Below, in pieces: positions 53,587 through 62,917 of a stretch of DNA of 64,000 nucleotides. The notes under the pieces are model-generated. The model saw only the letters and a program-made list of their open reading frames with translations. It made no database searches and was not told the origin of the DNA. This stretch comes from Candidatus Dependentiae bacterium Noda2021 (GTDB taxonomy: Bacteria; Babelota; Babeliae; Babelales; Vermiphilaceae): assembly GCA_020886235.1 (NCBI GenBank), contig AP025250.1:868001-932000 (forward strand), given 5' to 3'. Position numbers and translations under genes: made by a program. The first letter of the stretch is position 1. Every line of letters starts with the position of its first letter.

Positions 53587-54506
53587 AAGAAAACTGGTGG
53601 AAGGAATTTAACGTTGATGCCAATACTAACGTTGATGAAGTGTATGGTAAAAAAATCGAAGCCCATCTTAAAGAGTTGCTAAATTGTGCTCGCAACCAAG
53701 ATGCTGATTGTCCCAAAGGATATGTTTTCCAAGGACCTCCTGGTACGGGTAAAACTAGTATAGCTAAAGTAGTAACTGCTAAATTGCAAGCAACATGCTT
53801 GTATATTGGCGGGTCTGGCTTTTTTCATTCCTCAAAAGATAGCGCTGTCGAATCAATGTCTAAATTTTTTCAACGCGCAAAAGAACTTGCACGCAAAGGA
53901 AAAGTAATACAATTTATTGATGAATTTGACAACATGGCCCTCAAGCCGGTTTATCAACAAGATATAGATGTATTGAATGGTTTTATCAAAGAGATTTCAG
54001 TGCTAGATCCTAACATCCACATAATTGCTGCAACCCATAACAAACAGAGTATGGAACCTAGTTTATTTCGTGAAAATCGTCTAAAAGTAATGCTGGTACC
54101 TTTGCCTGATGAAACTGATAGATTAGCAATCTTAAAAGGCAAATTACAAATACATATAAACTATGATGCAAATAATCATAAAGCTATTGATAACATGCTC
54201 AATAAAATAGCTAAATCCTCTAACGGTTTTGATGGTGCCACGCTAAACGCACTCGCTGTACGCGCTATTCAATATTCTCAAGGTAAACCAGTCACGATTG
54301 AGGCTTTGGATAACGCTTTCTTAAAGACCAACGAAAAGCATAAGGTCTATCAAGACTATGTCAACGGGCATGCTATACAAGAGATGAGAAATCATCGAAA
54401 AGAGCAAATTGAGCTTGAGTACTTAAAGAACCTAAAAGAAAAAAATTCTTGGCGGGGATTTCTGAAACAAGTTTTAATTGCCGCAATTCCAGGTCTTTCT
54501 AGATAA
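53526..54506 (+). CDS. Exported AAA+ ATPase, array member 3
   Basis: A 326-residue protein. Its signal peptide (MLKHNLLNFLLLLSFIKLSA) is almost that of member 2, but the mature part is different: Walker A GPPGTGKT (70-77), Walker B VIQFIDEFD (127-135), sensor 1 IAATHNK. It lacks the long hydrophobic tail and ends in a short amphipathic helix (WRGFLKQVLIAAIPGLSR). No small partner gene follows directly; the next gene is AAA+ member 4 after 114 bases. Confidence 0.87.
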   Translation: MLKHNLLNFLLLLSFIKLSAQENWWKEFNVDANTNVDEVYGKKIEAHLKELLNCARNQDADCPKGYVFQGPPGTGKTSIAKVVTAKLQATCLYIGGSGFFHSSKDSAVESMSKFFQRAKELARKGKVIQFIDEFDNMALKPVYQQDIDVLNGFIKEISVLDPNIHIIAATHNKQSMEPSLFRENRLKVMLVPLPDETDRLAILKGKLQIHINYDANNHKAIDNMLNKIAKSSNGFDGATLNALAVRAIQYSQGKPVTIEALDNAFLKTNEKHKVYQDYVNGHAIQEMRNHRKEQIELEYLKNLKEKNSWRGFLKQVLIAAIPGLSR

Positions 54507-54620
54507 TCTAACAGACTATCTTCTTATCTTTTTGACTTTACAAGACAAGAAATAGACTAGTTACACTGACCTTGAGAGCTCATATTTCAGAATAAATTTA
54601 ATATTTTTATTGGAAGCATA

Positions 54621-55880
54621 ATGAACAAAAAATTACTTTTACTAGTTACTCTTATTAACACAACTACTTTTTCTGCTGAAATTCCTCAGGCTACTCAAAA
54701 AGATGCCTACTATGACAGATGGCAAGAAACGTTTCATGGTGACATTAAAATTGATTTAAACAACTTGAAAGGTGAAATACCCCAAGAAATAAAACAAATT
54801 TTAGAATGCATGCAAAATAGAACAGGCAATTGTTCACCTGCTTACGTTTTTTATGGCCCACCTGGCAACGGAAAAACAGCACTTGGCAAAGCAATCGCAA
54901 AAGAAATACAGGGCATTTACCTGTCTGCCTCCAGCGCAGACTTTGAAGGAAGCTATAACGGAACTGGATCTGCTAGAATGATACGTTTTTTTGAACGAGC
55001 TAAACAATTGGCAGAATATGCTCCAGTTATTCTTGCAATTGATGAAATTGATGGTCTAGCTGCAAATCTAGGTAAAAGCATTGATCCAAACACACAGCAG
55101 TTTGCACAAACATACCAACAATTATTAACCTGTCTTGATAGTTTACCTAAAGACAATTCGATTATTTTAATTGGAACAACTAATAGACGTACAGCATTAG
55201 ATCAAGCGTTAACTCGTCCAGAGCGTGCGCAAACAGTGGAAATAATGCCGCCTAATGAAGATGCTAGAAGAGCTATTCTAAAAAATTATATACAACAGCA
55301 TTCAAACTCAATTAAAGAAAATGTTTACTCTGTAATTGCTAAAAAAAGTGAAGGCTTTTGTGCCGCAGCCTTTGAAACAATGGCAAAAATGGCTTTGATC
55401 GATGGAACTATAACGGAAAAAAGCTTATATGAGGCTTTTAATAAAATAACCAAAATTGAAAATGAAAATAAAGCTGCTGCCAAATATCACACAAAAAAAG
55501 AAGAGATAAAAGATTTGACAGCAATATATCAATTAGAAAACTTAAAGATTCAAAGAATCGTGCTGATAGGTGGTTTAGGAGCGGTTGCAGGAGGGGCGGT
55601 TGGTGCAGTTGTTTATTTTGGACCAGCTGTTGTAGCAGCCGCAGCAGCAAAGGTAAGCACAGTTTTTGCTGGTGGAGCAGCAACTACAACTACAGCAGGC
55701 ACAGCAGCTACGACTGCAACAGTAGTTGCAGGCTCTACTGCTGCTACAGCTGGTACAGCAACAACTACCACTGTTGCGGGCGCAATGACTGCTAAAACCG
55801 CAATGGGTTTGGGTAGTGCCATTGGCGCGTCAACATTTAGTGTTATTGCAAAAAAAACGGAGATACGCCCAAATGAATAA
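54621..55880 (+). CDS. Exported AAA+ ATPase, array member 4, with Gly/Ala/Thr-rich hydrophobic tail
   Basis: A 419-residue protein. The signal peptide (LLLLVTLINTTTFSA) is followed by IPQATQKDAYYDRWQE as in member 2. Walker A is GPPGNGKT (79-86), Walker B VILAIDEID (136-144), sensor 1 IGTTNRR, with Arg-finger region RPERA. From about residue 315 there is a 90-residue low-complexity hydrophobic tail of Gly, Ala, Thr and Val. The last 8 bases overlap the start of the partner gene, so translation is coupled. Confidence 0.88.
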   Translation: MNKKLLLLVTLINTTTFSAEIPQATQKDAYYDRWQETFHGDIKIDLNNLKGEIPQEIKQILECMQNRTGNCSPAYVFYGPPGNGKTALGKAIAKEIQGIYLSASSADFEGSYNGTGSARMIRFFERAKQLAEYAPVILAIDEIDGLAANLGKSIDPNTQQFAQTYQQLLTCLDSLPKDNSIILIGTTNRRTALDQALTRPERAQTVEIMPPNEDARRAILKNYIQQHSNSIKENVYSVIAKKSEGFCAAAFETMAKMALIDGTITEKSLYEAFNKITKIENENKAAAKYHTKKEEIKDLTAIYQLENLKIQRIVLIGGLGAVAGGAVGAVVYFGPAVVAAAAAKVSTVFAGGAATTTTAGTAATTATVVAGSTAATAGTATTTTVAGAMTAKTAMGLGSAIGASTFSVIAKKTEIRPNE

Positions 55881-56400
55881 AGCATTATTACTTGCCTTAT
55901 TATTTACCTTTAACCAAACGTTAACTATGTTAATTCCATTATATTTACCTTCAATTGAATCACATAGAAACTCAGTGCCAAATAAATCCAGCAGAAAATG
56001 GCTCAATTGGATTTACGATCAAAATAATTTGATCGTCACACATCAAGAGGTACGTGCTAACATTGATTATTACCATGAGATGATTCAAAAGCATTACCAG
56101 CACTTGTTATATAAAAAAGAACATGCGACTACTATTAAAAAAATCAAATTTAATATTGTAAAGTTTTGCTTTTTAACAACTTGTGTATCAGCCGGGATCA
56201 CATTAGCAAGTATTACTGATAAATTTAACAAAATTATGGGGCTATTTTGTCTAGCGGGCATTCCACTAGGTTTGATGAGTTTGTCAGGCGGAATTGCATT
56301 TTTAAGATCATATATAAAATATGATTACACCAATGCTAAAAATATCCAACGTGATTTAGACATGCTCAAACAATTTGAAGAATATAAAGCTGCAAAATAA
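55873..56400 (+). CDS. Small two-helix membrane protein paired with AAA+ member 4
   Basis: About 175 residues from the ATG at 55873, inside the end of the ATPase gene. An upstream frame start at 55816 only reads through the ATPase in another frame. The signal peptide is followed by SSRKWLNWIYDQNNLIVTHQEVRANIDYYHEMIQKHYQ, then two hydrophobic helices (about 98-120 and 126-145), then IQRDLDMLKQFEEYKAAK. The overlap argues strongly for a functional pair. Confidence 0.83.
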   Translation: MNKALLLALLFTFNQTLTMLIPLYLPSIESHRNSVPNKSSRKWLNWIYDQNNLIVTHQEVRANIDYYHEMIQKHYQHLLYKKEHATTIKKIKFNIVKFCFLTTCVSAGITLASITDKFNKIMGLFCLAGIPLGLMSLSGGIAFLRSYIKYDYTNAKNIQRDLDMLKQFEEYKAAK

Positions 56401-56435
56401 ATTACAAACGCAATCTAATTAGACAAGGTAACATT

Positions 56436-57005
56436 ATGAAAAAAATACTATTGTTTACAATACTTCTAACTTCTATTCATCCCCTAAAAGCAATGATGCC
56501 TCCGGCAATGTTTTTAATACCTTTAAATAATAAACCAGCAAAACCGGATAAATTATCAAGAAAATGGTTGAATTGGGTTTACACACAAAACAAAGCTATA
56601 ACCACAAGCTCAGAGGTAAGAACCAACTTGGATTATTACCATGAAATGATCAAGAATCATTACAATTATTTGCTACAAAAAAAACAAAATAGCGTACAAA
56701 TTAAAAAAAGTAAGAAAAAAGTATTAACAATAATTTCTGGTATAAATGCCGCATTTTGGTCTAGCATGCTATATTTCATAGTTAAAGAGACTACTATATC
56801 AGCTTATGATTATTATAGTTCTAAAAATACTCATTATGATTTCTGGGCTTTTATGTCGGGTATTTTGGCAGCGTTCACCTCAATACCTAATATTGCTCTT
56901 ATATATTCGTATCTCAAGTATGATCGCGTACTGAATTCTCATTTACAGCGCGATGAAGACATGCTTCGACAATTTGAAGAATACAAAGCTACACACACGA
57001 TGTAA
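56436..57005 (+). CDS. Small two-helix membrane protein, last gene of the AAA+ array
   Basis: A 189-residue protein. After the signal peptide come LSRKWLNWVYTQNKAITTSSEVRTNLDYYHEMIKNHYNYLL, two membrane segments and LQRDEDMLRQFEEYKATHTM. It is closest to the preceding gene and starts 35 bases after it. Two small partners after one ATPase may compensate for member 3, which lacks one. Confidence 0.83.
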   Translation: MKKILLFTILLTSIHPLKAMMPPAMFLIPLNNKPAKPDKLSRKWLNWVYTQNKAITTSSEVRTNLDYYHEMIKNHYNYLLQKKQNSVQIKKSKKKVLTIISGINAAFWSSMLYFIVKETTISAYDYYSSKNTHYDFWAFMSGILAAFTSIPNIALIYSYLKYDRVLNSHLQRDEDMLRQFEEYKATHTM

Positions 57006-57021
57006 GAAGTGTTGCATAATC

Positions 57022-57059
57022 TGAGTGTATTCATGGTTGTTTTGCTTTGAATACACTCA
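57022..57059 (+). terminator. Strong hairpin after the AAA+ array
   Basis: TGAGTGTATTCA (57022-57033) pairs perfectly with TGAATACACTCA (57048-57059), a 12-bp stem with a 14-base loop. It lies 17 bases after the last stop. It is followed by an A run, not T, so it may stabilise the 3' end or terminate inefficiently. Confidence 0.5.
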
Positions 57060-57139
57060 AAAAATAACGTTTTAATCTATACAAGGGCTATCTTTTATTC
57101 AAAGTCCAATTTCATTCAGAATTTTGAAAAGAACTTCTA

Positions 57140-57580
57140 TCAAAATGTTTCACCTTTGTAGTGCGCATATAATCTTTTATTTTTAAATTCCAATTGCATA
57201 CCCTCAGGTACAACATCAGTTATGATAATTGGTGCGTTTTGATTTTCACGTTGCAAAACAATGTATGGGACTTGTTTTTCCATAAAAAACAATCCGTCTT
57301 TCATAATTCGCAGTAACTCATTTCTATCAATCTCTATTGGCTCGGTATCACTATCAAATCCATACATATGATGAATTTTTACAATAGATCCTTCTATGTA
57401 AACGTCTGTGATATTCCCATACCTTCCTTGTGACTGGGTATCAAGCAAGTCTTTGATAATATTTTTAGCAAAACCAATTCCATCAGTAAAAACATAAGAC
57501 AATGTCATCAGGTATTCACAATTATGAGGCCCCGAAAAGTAGGACCCTCCCTCTGTTTTATCTAAAATTCTGAATTCCAT
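57140..57580 (-). CDS. Probable immunity protein for the adjacent EndoU toxin
   Basis: About 146 residues from the ATG at 57580, with AGGG five bases upstream. The frame open to 57619 runs into the toxin gene. There is no signal peptide, so it would stay in the cytosol, as an immunity protein should. It is acidic, with an alpha/beta pattern (HNCEYLMTLSYVFTDGIGFAKNIIKDLLD). It starts 7 bases after the toxin stop. The immunity role is inferred from position, size and lack of signal; I do not recognise its family. Confidence 0.6.
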   Translation of the reverse strand: MEFRILDKTEGGSYFSGPHNCEYLMTLSYVFTDGIGFAKNIIKDLLDTQSQGRYGNITDVYIEGSIVKIHHMYGFDSDTEPIEIDRNELLRIMKDGLFFMEKQVPYIVLQRENQNAPIIITDVVPEGMQLEFKNKRLYAHYKGETF

Positions 57581-57587
57581 ACATGCC

Positions 57588-60500
57588 CTAAATTCTGTTA
57601 TCCGGATAAGCGGATACAATTTTTAAAATATTTGATTTAGTAAATGGATTTTTAACAATTCTTCCCGTTAAAACTATTTTCATGCCATTTATTGTTTTAC
57701 CGACAATTTCATATTGATTGTTGTCTAACCTAATTTTTTGCACGTTTTCCAAAGCTTCTTTTATAGCCTTGGTAACTTGTTCTGCAGTCCAATGAGCAGG
57801 AAAAAAAGTTGAATCTTTTGTCCTTGAACCAAGATATGACCATGTCAACTTATATGTCCCATCGGGGTATTCAACAATTGCATGGATTTCTATTAATCCA
57901 CTTTTTGCTAAAGCTCTTAAAAAGTCATAATGCCATCCACTTATTCCAACGGTACCCTTTTTGCAATCAACAACTATTTCGGGAGTTAAAATATGCTTTA
58001 ATTTAACTTCTAGCTCTGTAATCCCATGCTCTTCTATACTCAGTAAGATTTCATCTAATAATTTATTGAGTTGCTGGATTTCTTGAGTAGATGGGATGTA
58101 TTTTTCAAACTCTTTAGGCGTTTGAATGTGGACTTTAGCTTTATTGACCTTTGTTGGATGAAAATCACAATCTACACCATTGTTAATTTTTTGAATCAGC
58201 TCTCTTATTCCAAAGAGCATTTTTTTAAAGCTCTCACTATCTGCTCCATATTTTTTCTTAAGTATATCAATCGCTTTTTTTAAGTTCTCAACTAACTTTT
58301 GCTTGCTCGCGCGCCATTCAGCAAGCTCTGCTTCAGTTGCCGGATCAATTACACCCGCTTTTGCCTGTGCTTGCGATGCAGTTTGCGTATGAGCTTCTGA
58401 CTGAGGTTGCGCTTCCGCTTCAGTTCCACTAACGCTGCTGCCTTTAACCTCTGACAGGTCATGGGATTTTACTTCTTCTTCAGCCTCTTGCTCTGGACGC
58501 ACGTGCGTATCTGGAAGCCCTCCTGCGGTAGTTTCTGAATCGCTACTTCTGTCCGTGTCACCATCATGAGGTGGTGTTTGATTATTATTAGTAACTATTG
58601 CCTTGCCTACAGAAGGTAGTCTACCCACACCCTTGCTGGTATTGCAGGGTTCTGGTTTGTGTTCAGGCACAGGTGGAGCTGCTGCAGGCTCGTGCTGCGG
58701 TATTTCAGGTAAAAGCCCTGGAGAATTTGGCCCATTCCATTCAGGAAGCCGATCTTCAATTTCTCCTAACCCACCATGACCTCCACTTAGAGGTCTACGC
58801 TCAGGATCAGCCCAAGGCAATGTGCCTGGTTGTGGTAAAACTTCCGGCATATCGGCACCACATTCCTGACCAAGATCCACTGCTTTTGCTTGTGATTCTT
58901 TAATATGATGTAACTCACTAAGAAACTCAGCTTTATCCTGCGCTTCATAAGGTGCTGTGTTTATAAATTCTTCTAGTTTTTGAATCTGCGTTGAATCAGT
59001 GGTACCGGTAGTCACTAATGATTGCAATGAGTTAAGAGCCTTCGTTATTTCTTGCAACGTGTTATAAGCTCCACGCGCTAAAACTGCTGCATTGTGGGAA
59101 TCTAACAGCTTTGCCGTCATTTTTACGAGCAAGTTTTGCAATTGAATAGCAAATTTATTTGAATAGTGCTTGCTATAATCGGGAATTATGCTCAGTAAGG
59201 GACTTCTATTTGCTATTGATTTTTCAAGTGAGCTGATAAGCGTTTTATATGATTGTGCAAGATGTGCATCTTGTGTAGTTAGTGCACGCTGAATGTAACA
59301 TATAATATTTTTTGCAGCTGGCGCTTGCGCATGATTGCTATGAATCAAATACAAAGCATTATTAAAAGAGTTTCTCAATGCTACATGCTCTAATTCGTGA
59401 ATAGCAAGCGGCATGCCGTATTGCCCAGCTTCAGGCCAATTAACAAAATCAACAACAAGACCATTTTTAAAGAAAAATGTCTTCATCCATGACTCATACT
59501 CATGAGCCGGAATAGAAAGCACTTCTTGGGATAAAAAATTACTTAGATTTACAGGGCTTGTGAGCAGCTGGGGATTATCAACCAACTTATACACTGTTTG
59601 ATGAACATAAGACGAAACCGTTTGTGGAATATTCCAAGCCTTAAATATATTTTCTTTTATTATATAGCGCAGCGCCAAATTTTGATTGAGTTGTGCAAGT
59701 TTTTCAGCATCAGAGGTAATTTCTGTTTTTTGCTCATGAGATAATTGCTGCCAAATGGGATCATGCTCATACAGCTTATAGATTCCTTCTTTAGTGTAGA
59801 GTAGGCTTTTGTAATGGTCGGTAAATTCTTTATGAACCTGCTCTGCAATGTGATTACCTGATAATCCTTGCATGATATGCTGTGCCTGGGTCACATCGTA
59901 GCGCTCACATGCATCTATCAAGGCTATTAGTTGCTGGTTAACCGCATTTGCAAATACCTTGTCCTGATTAGGATACCAACGCGTAAAGCTACGACCAACT
60001 TTAAATATCCGTGAGGTCAATGTTTCACTGGCTGCTGGGATATTAAGCGAATTAATTAGGCCATCAATATCTTTGCACCCCACATCTTTTAGATAATTAG
60101 TAATAATCGGGCGCAAGATCTGATCAAATTCAACTGACGCTAATTCGTGATGAGCAGTGGTAACTAACTTATTAATTTCTTGCAAAAGAGGATCTATTTT
60201 AGTTTGCACCCACCATGTCTCACGCAATGCATTGAGCTCAAAATAGGCGCTCAATCTTTCAATCTTATTGGGGCTTGCTAACTTAACTACAAGATTAAGT
60301 ACATGGTTTAAGCGACTTTGAACATGCAACACGTATTCCTGTGACTTTTTAACTAATGCAAAATGGCGATTAGCAGATTGCACTTGCTGATAATATACTC
60401 GATGGGCCAATGAGTGTTGCGGCGCTTTTGCCTCTATCTGCCCAAAAAGTCCTGATGCATGCTGGTAGCGAGTTATCCCCGGCACCGCATTGTTGGTGTT

Positions 60501-61052
60501 CCATAAGCTGTGTGACTTATATTTGTTTGCTACATGAGCCTGTTGTAGAAGTAATGCTAAAAAACCTTGCTCACGCGGTATAACTTTAATACCTGGCTGT
60601 ATTGTGGCTGCTAAACTTTTTGAAAATGTCGCTAACTGATATGCGGTTTTTTGCGTAACGAAACCTGGTCGAATAAGATCATCTTTAGCAAGAGTTGGCA
60701 ATACCAGTGGATTAGAAGGATGCAGTAATGTATCACTGGCAGCTACCGATTGTGCCGCTTGGCTATCATTGGAAGCTATGGCAATTGATACATCTAAAGC
60801 CACAGTAGGTAATTGTTCCACAACAGCTGCTGGGGTTGGATTAATGTGTTGGTGCAATGTCTGCAATGCTGCAGAATCACTTCTTTGTTGCGATGTGCCG
60901 CCAATGATTGCTACCAAATATTCCAATGCTGGAGTTATTCTTAACATTAGCTGAGTTAAAACTACAGCCATAGGAAAAAGTTGTGTAGAAGTTACAAAAG
61001 TAATAATAAGCAGACTGCTTAATACCACAGACCGTTTTTTGCTGAAAATCAT
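57588..61052 (-). CDS. Large exported polymorphic-toxin-like protein with C-terminal EndoU nuclease domain
   Basis: About 1154 residues from the ATG at 61052; 18 extra upstream residues in the open frame lack signal character. The signal peptide is RSVVLSSLLIITFVTS. A long helical region (about 60-730) is followed by a disordered Pro/Gly/Glu-rich linker (about 730-930, LPQPGTLPWADPERRPLSGG). The C-terminal 136 residues match the bacterial EndoU layout: KHI with His (about 1020), GWH with His (about 1041), STFFPAHWTAEQVTKAIKEA, NGMKIVLTG and the terminal IVSAYPDN with Tyr (about 1149). EndoU toxins cut RNA. The domain at the very end plus a downstream small gene is the polymorphic-toxin arrangement. 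Confidence 0.8.
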   Translation of the reverse strand: MIFSKKRSVVLSSLLIITFVTSTQLFPMAVVLTQLMLRITPALEYLVAIIGGTSQQRSDSAALQTLHQHINPTPAAVVEQLPTVALDVSIAIASNDSQAAQSVAASDTLLHPSNPLVLPTLAKDDLIRPGFVTQKTAYQLATFSKSLAATIQPGIKVIPREQGFLALLLQQAHVANKYKSHSLWNTNNAVPGITRYQHASGLFGQIEAKAPQHSLAHRVYYQQVQSANRHFALVKKSQEYVLHVQSRLNHVLNLVVKLASPNKIERLSAYFELNALRETWWVQTKIDPLLQEINKLVTTAHHELASVEFDQILRPIITNYLKDVGCKDIDGLINSLNIPAASETLTSRIFKVGRSFTRWYPNQDKVFANAVNQQLIALIDACERYDVTQAQHIMQGLSGNHIAEQVHKEFTDHYKSLLYTKEGIYKLYEHDPIWQQLSHEQKTEITSDAEKLAQLNQNLALRYIIKENIFKAWNIPQTVSSYVHQTVYKLVDNPQLLTSPVNLSNFLSQEVLSIPAHEYESWMKTFFFKNGLVVDFVNWPEAGQYGMPLAIHELEHVALRNSFNNALYLIHSNHAQAPAAKNIICYIQRALTTQDAHLAQSYKTLISSLEKSIANRSPLLSIIPDYSKHYSNKFAIQLQNLLVKMTAKLLDSHNAAVLARGAYNTLQEITKALNSLQSLVTTGTTDSTQIQKLEEFINTAPYEAQDKAEFLSELHHIKESQAKAVDLGQECGADMPEVLPQPGTLPWADPERRPLSGGHGGLGEIEDRLPEWNGPNSPGLLPEIPQHEPAAAPPVPEHKPEPCNTSKGVGRLPSVGKAIVTNNNQTPPHDGDTDRSSDSETTAGGLPDTHVRPEQEAEEEVKSHDLSEVKGSSVSGTEAEAQPQSEAHTQTASQAQAKAGVIDPATEAELAEWRASKQKLVENLKKAIDILKKKYGADSESFKKMLFGIRELIQKINNGVDCDFHPTKVNKAKVHIQTPKEFEKYIPSTQEIQQLNKLLDEILLSIEEHGITELEVKLKHILTPEIVVDCKKGTVGISGWHYDFLRALAKSGLIEIHAIVEYPDGTYKLTWSYLGSRTKDSTFFPAHWTAEQVTKAIKEALENVQKIRLDNNQYEIVGKTINGMKIVLTGRIVKNPFTKSNILKIVSAYPDNRI

Positions 61053-61166
61053 GCGATGTATAATCCCTGTTTTGTTTTGACAATGAAAGGTGTTATACCA
61101 CAGCAAAAAGCGAACAACAAGAAATTAATAAAATAATTAATGCATAATGCTCATTAACAGGCCTTA

Positions 61167-62192
61167 TTAGATTTTAGCTACTTCACGGATCACTTCGTGC
61201 GCTTTCTTATCTTCACGTAGCCCTTTGTAACGGCCGACACGGAGTTTACCGGCATTGGTCCATTGTGCAAATTGAAATTCTGCCACCAATTTAGGCTTTA
61301 TCCAATGAATGCCAGTAGTTGGTCCATCATAATCGGCAAAAGGACATTTTTTTATCTCCAGTGCACGCATTTTTTTACCTAGCATAGTCAGGGTTTCTTG
61401 AGAAAACCCGGTGCCAACTTTACCTGCGTATTGAAGCGCTCCATCTTTGTAATAGCCAACCAATAAGGCTCCAAAATCAGTGCGCTGGCCACGTGAATCA
61501 CTAAACCCTGCAATCACCAATTCTTGCCCTTGAGCGCACTTGAACTTGAGCCAGTTTTTTGATCTTCGCAGTTCATAAATACTATCTGATTTTTTTGCAA
61601 TCAGCCCTTCCCATTTGTTCTTGCACGCCCGTTTGTACATAGCAATACCGTTGCCGGATTTAAACTCAGTGCATTGAATGGTGGCATTATAGGAAAGTAA
61701 TTTTTTTAATATTTTTTTACGATCAAGAAGGGGTAAATGAGTAACATCGTACCCATCAACGTACATTACATCAAAAATATGAATGGATACCGGCAGTAGT
61801 TTGGTATGTTCTGTAATGCGATGATGATCTTTTAAGTTCATCCGGGATTGCAGCATTTGAAAATCAGACACGCCCTTTTTATTCACCGCGATAATTTCAC
61901 CATCGACTACAAAGTTAGTAGCCTTTTGTTTTTCAAGAGCCTTAACAATCTCAGGATACTCAACATTTAACAGATTCTCATTGCGACTGAATAACTTTAC
62001 ATCAGTGCCTTTTTTAATTACAACGCAGCGCACGCCATCAAACTTGTGCTCAAAAATCCAGTCATCACTTGCAAAATAAGTTTTTGTTAACGTTGCAAGC
62101 ATCGGCTTAATAAAATGGGGTTGTGATACTTTTTTAATTTTTTTTCTTAAATCAGGTGATAAAAGCAACAAGGCATTATTTTTTTTCATCAT
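61167..62192 (-). CDS. ATP-dependent DNA ligase (LigD-type ligase domain)
   Basis: Seals nicks or ends through a lysyl-AMP intermediate. It has about 341 residues. AAAGGA fits a start at 62192 or the next ATG, rather than 62204. Motif I is EHKFDGVR (catalytic Lys about 50), then SRNEN, VVDGEIIA (motif III), IFDVMYVDG (IIIa), WEGLIAKKSD (IV) and LKFKCAQ (V). The C-terminal OB domain includes YAGKVGTGFSQETL. It lacks the polymerase and nuclease domains of full LigD. Together with Ku at 6242 it would make a minimal end-joining pair. Confidence 0.94.
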   Translation of the reverse strand: MMKKNNALLLLSPDLRKKIKKVSQPHFIKPMLATLTKTYFASDDWIFEHKFDGVRCVVIKKGTDVKLFSRNENLLNVEYPEIVKALEKQKATNFVVDGEIIAVNKKGVSDFQMLQSRMNLKDHHRITEHTKLLPVSIHIFDVMYVDGYDVTHLPLLDRKKILKKLLSYNATIQCTEFKSGNGIAMYKRACKNKWEGLIAKKSDSIYELRRSKNWLKFKCAQGQELVIAGFSDSRGQRTDFGALLVGYYKDGALQYAGKVGTGFSQETLTMLGKKMRALEIKKCPFADYDGPTTGIHWIKPKLVAEFQFAQWTNAGKLRVGRYKGLREDKKAHEVIREVAKI

Positions 62193-62272
62193 GATCCTTT
62201 GCATCAGAGTATTTTACTTAGATTGGCGGATTCTCATGAATAAATGCAAAACTATTTCATTTTAAACCACCA

Positions 62273-62301
62273 TTGGTAAGACTGTATGCAAAGATTATAA
62301 A
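62273..62301 (+). promoter_or_regulatory. Predicted sigma70-type promoter
   Basis: TTGGTA, a 17-base spacer and TATAAA, 39 bases upstream of the start at 62341. Confidence 0.4.
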
Positions 62302-62340
62302 AATGTAGCACCATACATTTTTTAACGAGGGGAACACCCG

Positions 62341-62865
62341 ATGAAACACATGCTCATCATTGCATTTATGTTTGCCATTTTCTCAATGCACGCTATGGAA
62401 AATCATTCTAGAACTCTCAGCTCGTATGAGTTGGCGATATGCAAAAAAATCTATGAAAGCAACTTGCACATACAATCAACTGAGACCTGTATAATTCCTG
62501 AAGTATCAAAATGTAATGCGATTACATTGCTATCAAAACATAAAGAACAACTTGCTTTAGACAAAGAAAATTTACCCATAACTCAAATGCAGTTGGGTAT
62601 AGCATATGGATCAAAAATCAGAAACGGTAGGTTACTTGCCTTTATTGGATTTGGTCTGCTTGGTAATGAATTATTAAACCCAAGCCCGTATATGGTATAC
62701 AGCTGCAGTGCTGCGCTACTCTGTATTGGCGCTGCAAAATATCAATTTAAGCAATCTATTGATCTCTGGAATCAACACCGCTCATTGCCTCATTACATAC
62801 AATCTACGCAAGCACTCAATAACAAGCTGCTCGATATACTCAGTAAAGCGCATTGCCCCGATTGA
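62341..62865 (+). CDS. Exported small membrane protein of unknown function
   Basis: A 174-residue protein. The signal peptide ends SMHAMEN. A helical, polar N-domain with Cys residues is followed by two closely spaced hydrophobic segments (about 100-133) and a C-terminal helix (NQHRSLPHYIQSTQALNNKLLDIL). The layout recalls the small partners of the AAA+ array, but the KWLN and EEYKA motifs are missing, so homology is unproven. GGGGAACACC lies just upstream. Confidence 0.77.
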   Translation: MKHMLIIAFMFAIFSMHAMENHSRTLSSYELAICKKIYESNLHIQSTETCIIPEVSKCNAITLLSKHKEQLALDKENLPITQMQLGIAYGSKIRNGRLLAFIGFGLLGNELLNPSPYMVYSCSAALLCIGAAKYQFKQSIDLWNQHRSLPHYIQSTQALNNKLLDILSKAHCPD

Positions 62866-62917
62866 CAGCACCAAAAATTATACCTATGATTGCGTATCGC
62901 TATCATAAGGAGTTTTA

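Noticed and set aside
55438-55885. Two Leu- or Val/Ala-rich open frames opposite the tail of AAA+ member 4
   Set aside because: They are complements of the low-complexity Gly/Ala/Thr tail and have no start signals.
58598-58903. 101-codon open frame opposite the toxin linker
   Set aside because: Shadow of the Pro/Gly-rich linker; no independent evidence of coding.
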